Assembly: GCF_003050925.1 (NCBI RefSeq)
Contig: NZ_QAOV01000016.1
Span: 1 to 64,000 of the forward strand
DNA from: Pseudomonas sp. GV085
GTDB lineage: Bacteria > Pseudomonadota > Gammaproteobacteria > Pseudomonadales > Pseudomonadaceae
Length of the DNA: 64,000 nucleotides
Direction of reading: 5' to 3'
The position numbers and the translations under genes are program-made. The notes under the pieces were generated by a model. The model was given only the letters and a program-made list of their open reading frames with translations, did no database searches and had not been told where the DNA came from. Shown here one piece after another: positions 8,755-16,125 of this stretch; position 1 is the stretch's first letter, and each line of letters starts with the position of its first letter.

Positions 8755-9519
8755 ATGTACAAACTTGAAATTCAGGATCTTCACAAAAGCTACGGCACCC
8801 ACGAAGTGCTCAAGGGCGTGTCCCTGGAAGCGAAAGCCGGTGACGTCATCAGCATTATCGGCTCCAGCGGCTCCGGCAAAAGCACCTTCCTGCGTTGCAT
8901 CAACCTGCTGGAGCAACCCAACGCCGGCAACATCGTGCTCAATGGCGAACAGCTCAAGCTTACGACCAATAAACTCGGCGGGCTCAAGGCTGCCGAACCC
9001 AGGCAGTTGCAGCGCATGCGTTCGCGCCTGTCGATGGTGTTTCAGCACTTCAATCTCTGGTCGCACATGAGTGCCCTTGAAAACGTCATGGAAGCTCCGG
9101 TGCATGTGCTTGGAATGAACAAGCGAGAAGCCCGGGAAAAAGCCGAACACTACCTGAACAAAGTCGGCGTGGCACACCGCATGGACGCCTGGCCGGCGCA
9201 TATGTCCGGTGGCGAGCAGCAGCGCGTAGCAATTGCCCGTGCACTGGCCATGGAACCTGAAGTGATGCTGTTCGACGAACCGACCTCGGCTCTCGACCCC
9301 GAGCTGGTCGGCGAAGTACTTAAAGTCATGCAGGATCTCGCACTCGAAGGACGCACCATGGTGGTCGTGACCCACGAAATGGGCTTTGCCCGCGAGGTTT
9401 CCAATCAACTGGTGTTCCTGCACAAGGGGCGAGTCGAAGAGCGCGGCAATCCGCGTGAAGTGCTGGTCAATCCACAGTCCGAGCGTCTGCGGCAATTTCT
9501 GTCCGGGAGTTTGAAGTAA
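8755..9519 (+). CDS. ABC transporter ATP-binding protein, HisP/AotP type
   Basis: This is a 254-aa ATPase with Walker A GSSGSGKS (36-43), the signature SGGEQQRVAIARAL, Walker B VMLFDEPTSALDPE and the switch histidine in VVVTHEM. It matches HisP/AotP-type subunits, which energise polar amino acid uptake. It is the last gene of the operon, 18 bases after the hydrolase. A long imperfect hairpin follows. Confidence 0.93.
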   Translation: MYKLEIQDLHKSYGTHEVLKGVSLEAKAGDVISIIGSSGSGKSTFLRCINLLEQPNAGNIVLNGEQLKLTTNKLGGLKAAEPRQLQRMRSRLSMVFQHFNLWSHMSALENVMEAPVHVLGMNKREAREKAEHYLNKVGVAHRMDAWPAHMSGGEQQRVAIARALAMEPEVMLFDEPTSALDPELVGEVLKVMQDLALEGRTMVVVTHEMGFAREVSNQLVFLHKGRVEERGNPREVLVNPQSERLRQFLSGSLK

Positions 9520-9551
9520 GACCGCCGCCCACCCATCCACTGCTCGGCGCT

Positions 9552-9600
9552 GCCCTGACAGGGTTGGCTTCGGATACACTCCAGCCAACCTTGTCAGGGC
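9552..9600. repeat. 18-bp near-perfect inverted repeat between ABC operon and rpiR-type gene
   Basis: GCCCTGACAGGGTTGGCT (9552-9569) pairs with its reverse complement at 9583-9600 with one mismatch (17 of 18), spacer 13. There is no T-run, so it is either a processing/attenuating hairpin at the end of the ABC operon or an operator for the RpiR regulator that starts 46 bases later. Confidence 0.65.
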
Positions 9601-9646
9601 ATCAGGCACAGCCCTTCTCTCACCTTCAGGAAATGTTGAGCTGGAT

Positions 9647-10555
9647 ATGCCAACCCCATCGAAAGACACCACTGTCTATGCCGCACCGGTCATGCGCAAA
9701 CTGACGGAAATCGTTTCCGAACTGCCGCCGTCACTGCGCAAGGTGGCGGACTTTATCCTGCGTCACCCGCTCAAAGCCGCGACGCTGACCATCGAGGAGA
9801 TGGCACACGAGACATTGACCTCTCCCGCCGCCGTCAACCGCCTGGCCAAAGCGCTGAACCTGGGTGGCTACACCGGCATGAAGGCCGAGCTGGTGGCGAC
9901 TTTGCAGCAGATGGTGTCGCCGGTCGACAAGCTTCGTAATGAACTGGCGCATCGACCGGGTGGCGCATTTGGCCTGCATGAGCAAATCCAGAGCGCCACC
10001 AGCAACCTCGCCACGGCGGCGACCAACAACCATGAAGATGCCTTTGAAGCGTTCGTCACCCGCCTGACCGAGGCGCGTAAAATCTACATTCTCGGCTTTG
10101 GCAACAGCGTCTACTTCGCCGGTCTTGCCGCCTCGACCCTGATGCCCTTCTGTGCGGACGCCACCGCCATCAGCATGGAAGGCGGCAACGAAAACGCCGC
10201 TTACCGCCTGGCCGCAATCACCGATCAGGATGTATTGCTGGCGATCTCCTTGCCGCGCTATTCCCTCGACACCCTGCAACTCGCGCGTTTTGCCAATGAG
10301 CGCGGCGCCTCGGTGCTGGCAATCACCGACTCACCCGCCTCGCCTCTCACCAGCATTGCCGAACACGTGCTATTTGCCCCCGCCGACCATCCGGTCATGA
10401 CCAGCTCCAACATCGCCGTGCTCGCCTTGATCGAAGGATTGGTGGCGGGTGTGATGGCCCGCAATAAAGAAGCCGTCAAGCTGGCGACAGAGTTGACCGA
10501 AAGCGTGATGTCTTACCTGCATATTCCTTCCAGCAGTAAATCGCCGAAAAAGTGA
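9647..10555 (+). CDS. MurR/RpiR-family transcriptional regulator
   Basis: This 302-aa protein has an N-terminal RpiR HTH (about 15-90, with LRKVADFILRHP and TSPAAVNRLAKALNLGGYTG) and a C-terminal SIS domain (about 130-265, with IYILGFGNSVYFAGLAA) that usually binds a phosphosugar-like or small ligand. It lies in the same direction as the ABC operon, 127 bases downstream, and is the natural candidate for its regulator, perhaps with autoregulation at the preceding inverted repeat. That link is inferred from position. Confidence 0.88.
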   Translation: MPTPSKDTTVYAAPVMRKLTEIVSELPPSLRKVADFILRHPLKAATLTIEEMAHETLTSPAAVNRLAKALNLGGYTGMKAELVATLQQMVSPVDKLRNELAHRPGGAFGLHEQIQSATSNLATAATNNHEDAFEAFVTRLTEARKIYILGFGNSVYFAGLAASTLMPFCADATAISMEGGNENAAYRLAAITDQDVLLAISLPRYSLDTLQLARFANERGASVLAITDSPASPLTSIAEHVLFAPADHPVMTSSNIAVLALIEGLVAGVMARNKEAVKLATELTESVMSYLHIPSSSKSPKK

Positions 10556-10873
10556 TACTTCTTGGGGGGCGTCGCCCCCGCAGCACTGCGTACGCCTTGA
10601 TGTCATGGTACCCGCACGACTACGCGCCTGGCGCCAACATGCTGAAATCGGGAAAAGGCGGGGTTAGAGCGAGCGTAAAAAGCCGGATCAGGCGCCGGCC
10701 ACGGGGGGAGATTTGCAGCAATTGCTGCGGTGTGATGCTCATGTCTTGCATCGCTTCGAATGTAGATCGTCGTAAAGAAAAACGACTGGCCACCGACTTA
10801 TCGACAGCGCATGGCTTAGCTTATAGAATCGCGCGCCGAAAAAAATAAAACTTTCTTGATTCGCAGGTAGCGC
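10556..10873. other. Intergenic stretch with possible degraded coding remnant
   Basis: There is no convincing gene. A 98-residue plus-strand reading (10552-10848) is low-complexity Arg-rich shadow sequence. On the minus strand 10742-10620 encodes 40 residues beginning MSITPQQLLQI, reminiscent of the first residues of phage GH19-type endolysins (TPQQLLQILP), but the similarity stops there. An AT-rich tract before 10874 probably holds the acyltransferase promoter. Confidence 0.3.
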
Positions 10874-11998
10874 ATGACACCCTCCGTTAGCGAAACAAAG
10901 AATCTGGACATCGAAGTATTGCGTGCCTATGCCATCGCTATTACTTTCGTTGCTCATCTCGGTCTTTTAAATCCGGATTGGTTTAAATGGACTACCTATT
11001 TCTGGCTGGGTGGAGGGGTAGATTTATTCTTCTGCATTTCCGGATTCCTTATAACGACATCATTGATAAAAGCTTTGAACCCGCAAGATCAGTTCCTGCG
11101 TTTTGCCGGATCTTTTTGGACAAGGCGGTTGTTTCGATTGTGGCCCGCAGCGATTTTCTGGTCGACCATAACGTTGGCAATTTCATTTACCTTTGACGTC
11201 TCCAGGACATTTGGCTCACAAGAGAACATGGTAAATTCCTGGACATTCGGCATGTTGAATATCCAGAATATATACATCTGGTACACTGAAAACTCAAACA
11301 GTGCAACTCCACTATGGCACTACTGGAGCTTGTCACTAGAAGAACAGTTCTATGTAATTCTCCCCATCATTCTGTTCTTCGTCCCTAATCGAAAATTATT
11401 GATCATCCCTTTTCTTGCCGTAGCAATTTACCATTCCACACAGATACGTCCGTGGGGTACATTGCTTTGGTTTATTCGAAGCGACGCATTGCTTTACGGC
11501 ACCCTAATCGCGTTGGCCTGGCATTACTACCCACAGCGGATATCAAAAATTTTCTCTACCAACAATAAAAAAACATTACAACTTGCATTATTGATCTGCA
11601 TTCCCCTACCCATCATCACAGCAAAAATCGGCTGGTCCCCCTACTACATGGGACTTGTCGCAATCACTTCAAGCCTGGTTGTGCTCCTGTGTTCGGAAAA
11701 TCTAAACCTTACGGGCTCACATGGCCGCCTCCGAAAGATCGCCATTTACATCGGATCGCGCTCCTACTCCATTTATCTTGTTCACAACCCTATATTTGCA
11801 ATTGTAAGAGAAATATGCCTTCAGTCAGGGTATACGGATCTCACACTTGAAACCGATAAAATATTTGCCGTCCTCATCGCGCTAGTACTAACTGGAGTGA
11901 TAGCAGAGTTTTCCTACCAAGTTGTGGAAACTCCACTTAGAAATTACGGGTCGCTGCTTTCGAAAGCAAAATTCAAGCGGGTGATGTTGGCCAACTAA
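10874..11998 (+). CDS. Acyltransferase 3 family membrane protein (OafA/YrhL-like)
   Basis: This 374-aa polytopic protein has about ten membrane segments. It begins with the family hallmark LDIEVLRAYAIAITFVAHLG, with GGGVDLFFCISGF and the LEEQFYVILP motif. Such enzymes O-acetylate or acylate surface polysaccharides, LPS or lipids on the inner membrane. Unlike nearly every other gene in the window it is AT-rich, with A/T-ending codons (AAA, ATA, TTA), which indicates recent horizontal transfer. It has no obvious partner gene. The acceptor is unknown; it is not part of the wss acetylation set, which has its own MBOAT. Confidence 0.85.
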   Translation: MTPSVSETKNLDIEVLRAYAIAITFVAHLGLLNPDWFKWTTYFWLGGGVDLFFCISGFLITTSLIKALNPQDQFLRFAGSFWTRRLFRLWPAAIFWSTITLAISFTFDVSRTFGSQENMVNSWTFGMLNIQNIYIWYTENSNSATPLWHYWSLSLEEQFYVILPIILFFVPNRKLLIIPFLAVAIYHSTQIRPWGTLLWFIRSDALLYGTLIALAWHYYPQRISKIFSTNNKKTLQLALLICIPLPIITAKIGWSPYYMGLVAITSSLVVLLCSENLNLTGSHGRLRKIAIYIGSRSYSIYLVHNPIFAIVREICLQSGYTDLTLETDKIFAVLIALVLTGVIAEFSYQVVETPLRNYGSLLSKAKFKRVMLAN

Positions 11999-12556
11999 TG
12001 CTATTGGAGTAGCCGTCCTGTTCAGCGAGGCTGATTCAACGCGACGCGGTATTTTTTCAAAGATCTCGAGTCGCTGACTGCCAAGGATGCCAGCCGAACA
12101 CTCAAAAATAAAAAGGGGGCGGGACGGAGTGATCCCCCTGGCTCCCCATCTTCTTTTTCATACGTCTTGAAAGCTTCGAGAGTTTCTCTCTGGACTTTTC
12201 CAGGCAGGAAAGCGGCGACGTGACAGTGCTACGGCCTGAACTGGTGATGGTCAGCCACTTGTTTGTACGCCAGTCGGCAGAGTTGGCGGCAGCAGTGACT
12301 CACCGAATGCTGAAGACCTTGCTCGACAATCACTGGCATCCTTCAGGGGTCTTCGACCGTAAGCGCTCCATGAATCCCACATTTTAAAGGTAGGATTTAT
12401 GGCTATCTTGGAGTTTGCGGTGTGTAGTTGGGCGGAAACTGGCGGGGTGAACGATCAACGTTAGCCGAACGGCATCTCCCGCCCCTCCCACTTATTTTTA
12501 TTTGTTTCATAATTGACCTGCCAGCCTGCCGGTGAACGGCAAGCGGAGGACTTTGC
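11999..12556. other. Intergenic stretch with short orphan reading frame
   Basis: A hairpin AGGGGG/CCCCCT (about 12112-12138) followed by T-rich sequence on the minus strand could be a minus-strand terminator. A 55-codon frame from GTG 12220 to TAA 12387 looks coding-like (ELVMVSHLFVRQSAELA) but has no clear ribosome site or family. At 12437-12471 lies one copy of a repeat shared with 14324-14359. The phosphatase ribosome site GGAGGA is at 12545. Confidence 0.35.
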
Positions 12557-13303
12557 ATGCTCCAAACGACCGAGGTATCGCGCGTGAAGCGCTTCGCCGC
12601 AAACACGGCGGGTCGGGATTTCGCTGTCGGCGATATTCACGGACACTTCACCCGACTGCAATCTGCGCTAGACAAGGCCGGCTTCGAACCGTCGGAAGAC
12701 CGACTGTTCAGCGTCGGAGACCTGATTGACCGAGGCCCTGAATCTCTGGACGTCGATGAATGGCTTTTATGCAAGCCCTGGTTTCATGCTGTGCGCGGCA
12801 ATCATGAGCAGATGACCGTCGATTCGTACGCCGCTGGCTGCACCGGCGCTCAAAGCTACATGCACTTGATCAATGGTGGAGCCTGGTTCTACGGCCTCTC
12901 CAGCATTGAGCAGGACTGCTACGCGAACATTCTCCAGGCCTTGCCGCTGGTGATCGAGGTCGAGACGGCACAAGGCCTGATCGGCATCGTGCACGCCGAT
13001 GTACCTCGGGGCAGCTGGGGAGAAATGATCTGTGCACTATCCGGATCGGAATTCGAAGCGGATCACGTAGCCGCAATGCTCCTGTGGTCGCGCAAGCGGA
13101 TCACTGAAGAAGACCCATCAGGCGTGGAGGGTATTCGGGCAGTGATCGTGGGCCACACGCGTCTGAGTCAGCCTGCCGTACTCGGGAACGTGTATCACAT
13201 CGACACTGGCGGCTGGATGGATGGTCACTTCACGCTGCTGGATCTCGCCACCCTGCAATGCATCCCACCCATCAACCCAAAGCTCAGACACGACCGGGGT
13301 TAA
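12557..13303 (+). CDS. PrpA/PphA-like serine/threonine protein phosphatase
   Basis: This 248-aa calcineurin-like metallophosphoesterase carries the full metal-site motif set: GDIHGHF (about 25-31), GDLIDRGPES (about 53-62), GNHEQM (about 79-84), and later histidines in GIVHADVPRG and GHTRLSQP. It is closest in form to E. coli PrpA/PphA and to phage lambda phosphatase. A strong GCGGAGGA site lies upstream. The flanks are decayed gene pieces and short repeats, consistent with accessory, possibly phage-derived origin. The substrate is unknown. Confidence 0.88.
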   Translation: MLQTTEVSRVKRFAANTAGRDFAVGDIHGHFTRLQSALDKAGFEPSEDRLFSVGDLIDRGPESLDVDEWLLCKPWFHAVRGNHEQMTVDSYAAGCTGAQSYMHLINGGAWFYGLSSIEQDCYANILQALPLVIEVETAQGLIGIVHADVPRGSWGEMICALSGSEFEADHVAAMLLWSRKRITEEDPSGVEGIRAVIVGHTRLSQPAVLGNVYHIDTGGWMDGHFTLLDLATLQCIPPINPKLRHDRG

Positions 13304-13330
13304 CCACCTTCTGCCGTCACGAACGGCATG

Positions 13331-13659
13331 GAACATCACAGTCGATGACCTGATCGGTGGTGAGATCATCATCTTTCAAGGCGAATTCAGCGAAGACTTC
13401 ATGGCCGATCCAGCGTCCCCCTGGTTGTGCCGCTGCGAGGCCGAACCTGCCTGGATACGCAGCGTTCAGTCCAGCGCCGGGGCATCAGCTGGGCTACAAC
13501 GAGTTGAAGACGCTGGAAGTGCATGAGCTGATCATGGCCTTGGCCGGCCATGGACAAGCCGGCACCGATTTCGAGCAAGCCCTGGAAGTTGAGCGACTGG
13601 CGACGGCGATTCGATTGGCGGCACGGGAACAGCGCTGGGTCAACATCAGCGAGGTTTGA
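13331..13659 (+). pseudogene. Decayed Gfo/Idh/MocA-family oxidoreductase
   Basis: Two pieces of one family are found in different frames. From 13331 the frame reads IIIFQGEFSEDFMADPASPW, typical of the middle of a Gfo/Idh/MocA sugar dehydrogenase. From about 13457 the next frame reads PGHQLGYNELKTLEVHELI and continues to FEQALEVERLATAIR up to a stop at 13659, typical of the C-terminus. The Rossmann N-terminus and the segment between the pieces are missing. It is therefore an internally deleted and frameshifted relic. Confidence 0.65.
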
Positions 13660-13967
13660 TCGCGGATAACGCCGCCAATCGGCGGCAATGACGCTATTGC
13701 CCTCGGACATACTGTCGATGAGGTTGCCGGCGCGTTCAAACCGGGCCTCAAGCAGGTGATGAAAGAACAGGCATCAACAACCAGCAGGACATTCACCAAC
13801 GGCTGCTGATCTACCTGATCAATTCAGACTTCGATACAGCGGCGTGGATGCTTAAGAATCTCATGGCACCTTACGAGACCAGCGAAAAGGTCTCGCGAGC
13901 ATTTAAGGATAAGCGCTTGGCGCAGTTAAAGCGCGATCCCGGAAAGCTACCGAGCGATACTCGGTGA
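13660..13967 (+). pseudogene. Orphan 3' gene fragment
   Basis: One frame is open from about 13718 to TGA at 13965-13967 and has coding character (HQRLLIYLINSDFDTAAWML, then YETSEKVSRAFKDKRLAQLK). There is no start codon or ribosome site before the Met near the middle, and a neighbouring frame supplies the upstream coding-like part, so a frameshifted remnant is likely. I do not recognise the family. Confidence 0.35.
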
Positions 13968-14204
13968 TTGTTTTGTCCAGAGGAGGTTTATGGCATCTGT
14001 TTCAAGCCTCAGGCTGTTACCGACCCTGAGCCAGAACAGTACGTCGTTAGGTGTCAATACGCTGAAAAAGATCCAGTGCCCCGAGCCGTCAGCCTTTTCC
14101 TCTACTTCTGCAACGTACAACGCGACCTCGCTTTCGCTAAGTTCCAAGGCATCGGAGATTTCTCGCTGTGTCGGCTTTCTTACGCTGCTCATAGTGAAAT
14201 CCAT
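13947..14204 (-). CDS. Small hypothetical protein
   Basis: This is an 85-aa reading from ATG 14204 (or 81 aa from ATG 14192). It has acidic composition and contains TQREISDALELSESEVALYV, which could form a short helix-turn-helix, and a hydrophobic HWIFFSVLTP segment. It overlaps the end of the plus-strand fragment by 21 bases. The ribosome site is weak. The composition is protein-like, but I recognise no family. Confidence 0.4.
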   Translation of the reverse strand: MDFTMSSVRKPTQREISDALELSESEVALYVAEVEEKADGSGHWIFFSVLTPNDVLFWLRVGNSLRLETDAINLLWTKQSPSIAR

Positions 14205-14267
14205 TTCTTGAACAAAGTGCTGAAAGCATAGCTGAACACCGGAACCTGGAATCTCCACCTGTCGCAT

Positions 14268-14837
14268 CCGGCGCGTGCAGGGTTCACCCCGCCAGTCACC
14301 TCAGGGGAGAGTGTGTGTAACGCAACTGGCGAGGCGAACGATTGAACGTTAGCTGAACGTCTCAGCTTGTCGCCTGCACCTTGTCTGAATGGGTGCCCAC
14401 CCTGACCAGTTGCTGGCCATTCAGTAATCCGTCTGAAACACACCAGGCCGGGCGAGCGATCATGACTTTACCCAGCGCAGCGCCAAGTGTCTCGAACACA
14501 ACCCTGAACAAAATTAACATTGAGCCAGCCGGTGAACGGTGGGCCAGGAATCGCCATGTCCGATTTTCAAATGGGTCGCTTGATAAGGCGTTTTGAAACC
14601 GCCACTATTCCTTAAAATATATCAGTCAACTTCTTTAAATATATAAACCGGCATCAAACCATCGAAGACGATCAACACTCTCACCCTACCGCGTCAATAT
14701 ACCCATTATCACATTACACCTCATTGAACAGTAATTATTGGGTGCACTCCAAGACGCACACTTCCCACGAATAACGCAACGCCTTAATAACACCCAACCC
14801 AACACCAACAAGCATCACTGACTTCTTATAACATTCG
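14268..14837. other. Gene-free, partly AT-rich stretch upstream of wss
   Basis: GTTCACCCCGCCAGT (14282-14296) faces ACTGGCGAGGCGAAC (14325-14339), a 13-of-15 inverted pair. The second arm begins the repeat copy at 14324-14359. From 14600 onward the sequence is AT-rich with runs such as TTAAATATATAAA and looks regulatory. I see no gene in it. FleQ or AmrZ control, known for SBW25 wss, cannot be verified here. Confidence 0.5.
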
Positions 14838-14866
14838 TTGACACCGGGACGCAGGCACCCTAGATT
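14838..14866 (+). promoter_or_regulatory. Sigma70-type promoter of the wss operon
   Basis: A perfect -35 TTGACA (14838-14843), a 17-base spacer and a -10 TAGATT (14861-14866) lie about 93 bases before the wssA start codon. It is the best promoter match in the AT-rich leader and would give a leader of about 85 bases. Confidence 0.6.
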
Positions 14867-14958
14867 AGTGGCACTCTGCCAACATCCAGACTACGCATCA
14901 ACTTTGTCAAGTTAATGGAATGCTGAGTTCCTGAGCTATTTCATTCCTGGTACAACGC

Positions 14959-16125
14959 ATGAAATATGTAGACGACATTACGAAACTTTTTACACGTTTT
15001 GGCGCCAATGCGGAAAGCTACCAGGAAATACAACCGAACTATAAAGACTTCAAAGACGACCCGGTTACACCTGCACTGGCTGAGCCAGAGCCGTCAGTGG
15101 CATTGCCTCCCCCAACACCAACGCCCCCCGTGTTTCTACTGGACGAGCCACAGCCTGCTTTATTGATTGGCGCGCCGGTCGAGCCCGTGAAGAATGCTGC
15201 CCTCTCGCTACCTTCGCCAAAATCCTCTTCCCTGACCGAGCCACCTGCGAGTTCTACTACGGGTGACCGTCAGCGATTGAGCGACCTGTTGCGTGAACTC
15301 AAACAGGTTCGTCGAGACGGTCTGCCAGAAACGACTGGCAAGCGAACCAGGGCGAAGGTCATCGCTATCGTTTCGGCGAATGGTGGGGTGGGTAAAAGCA
15401 CCGTCGCCGCTGGCCTCGCAAAAACACTTCGGCGCCCTGGCGGACGAACCATCGCAATTGATCTGGACCCTCAGAACGCGCTGTCCAGCCACTTGGGTAT
15501 CACCAGGCAGGTTCCCGGGCTGCTCCAGCTCAAAGAGCAGGACGCAGACTGGGGCGCCCATCGCCTGCCGGGCTTTGGCGACAGCGAGTGCCTGCCCTTC
15601 GGCACTGGCGAGGTGAACGATCGCCGATTGCTCAAGCAATTGATGCTTGAAGACTCTGACTGGTTGAATCAGCACCTTGCGTCAATGGACCTCAGCGAAA
15701 ACGATACCGTGATCCTGGACACGCCTTCAGGTGCGACCGTCTATTCGCAACAGGCACTCGATGCAGCCGATCTGGTGCTGGTGATGACAGTGGCCGACGC
15801 GGCCTCCTACCTGGCACTGGACACCATGACCCAGTGGCTGGAAACCAGCCGACGACGCGCACAGCAACAACGGTATGTGCTCAATCAACGGGATGACTCG
15901 CGTTCGTTCTGCAGGGACATGGGCGTGCTGTTTCGGCGGCGGCTCGGTGCCAACCTGATCGGGACGGTTCGCCTCGACCACCAGTTCAACGAGTCGCTGG
16001 CCTATGGTCGGGACCTGTTGCAGTACGCACCTGAGAGCATTGGCTGTCAGGACATTCTTTCGTTGTCAGGCGCGGTCCATGCCCTGCTTTGGGCGGATGC
16101 TTCAAGTCAGCAGGACACGCCATGA
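14959..16125 (+). CDS. wssA: Cellulose synthase-associated MinD/ParA-like ATPase
   Basis: This is a 388-aa BcsQ-family protein. A short N-terminal segment (1-30, TKLFTRFGANAESYQEIQP) resembles the BcsR/BcsP motif, followed by a Pro-rich linker (about 35-100). The ATPase domain has the deviant Walker A NGGVGKST (about 141-148), AIDLDPQNALSSHLG and VILDTPSGAT. BcsQ proteins help place and assemble the cellulose synthase at the cell pole or envelope. It is the first gene of the wss operon, and its stop overlaps the start of wssB in ATGA. The N-terminal fusion could replace a separate bcsR gene, none of which is seen. Confidence 0.9.
   Translation: MKYVDDITKLFTRFGANAESYQEIQPNYKDFKDDPVTPALAEPEPSVALPPPTPTPPVFLLDEPQPALLIGAPVEPVKNAALSLPSPKSSSLTEPPASSTTGDRQRLSDLLRELKQVRRDGLPETTGKRTRAKVIAIVSANGGVGKSTVAAGLAKTLRRPGGRTIAIDLDPQNALSSHLGITRQVPGLLQLKEQDADWGAHRLPGFGDSECLPFGTGEVNDRRLLKQLMLEDSDWLNQHLASMDLSENDTVILDTPSGATVYSQQALDAADLVLVMTVADAASYLALDTMTQWLETSRRRAQQQRYVLNQRDDSRSFCRDMGVLFRRRLGANLIGTVRLDHQFNESLAYGRDLLQYAPESIGCQDILSLSGAVHALLWADASSQQDTP

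Noticed and set aside
8188..9672. 494-codon minus-strand open frame
   Set aside because: It covers the hydrolase and ABC ATPase genes on the opposite strand; the plus-strand proteins carry all catalytic motifs.
10552..10848. 98-codon plus-strand protein after the RpiR gene
   Set aside because: It overlaps the RpiR stop, has no ribosome site, and is basic low-complexity sequence.
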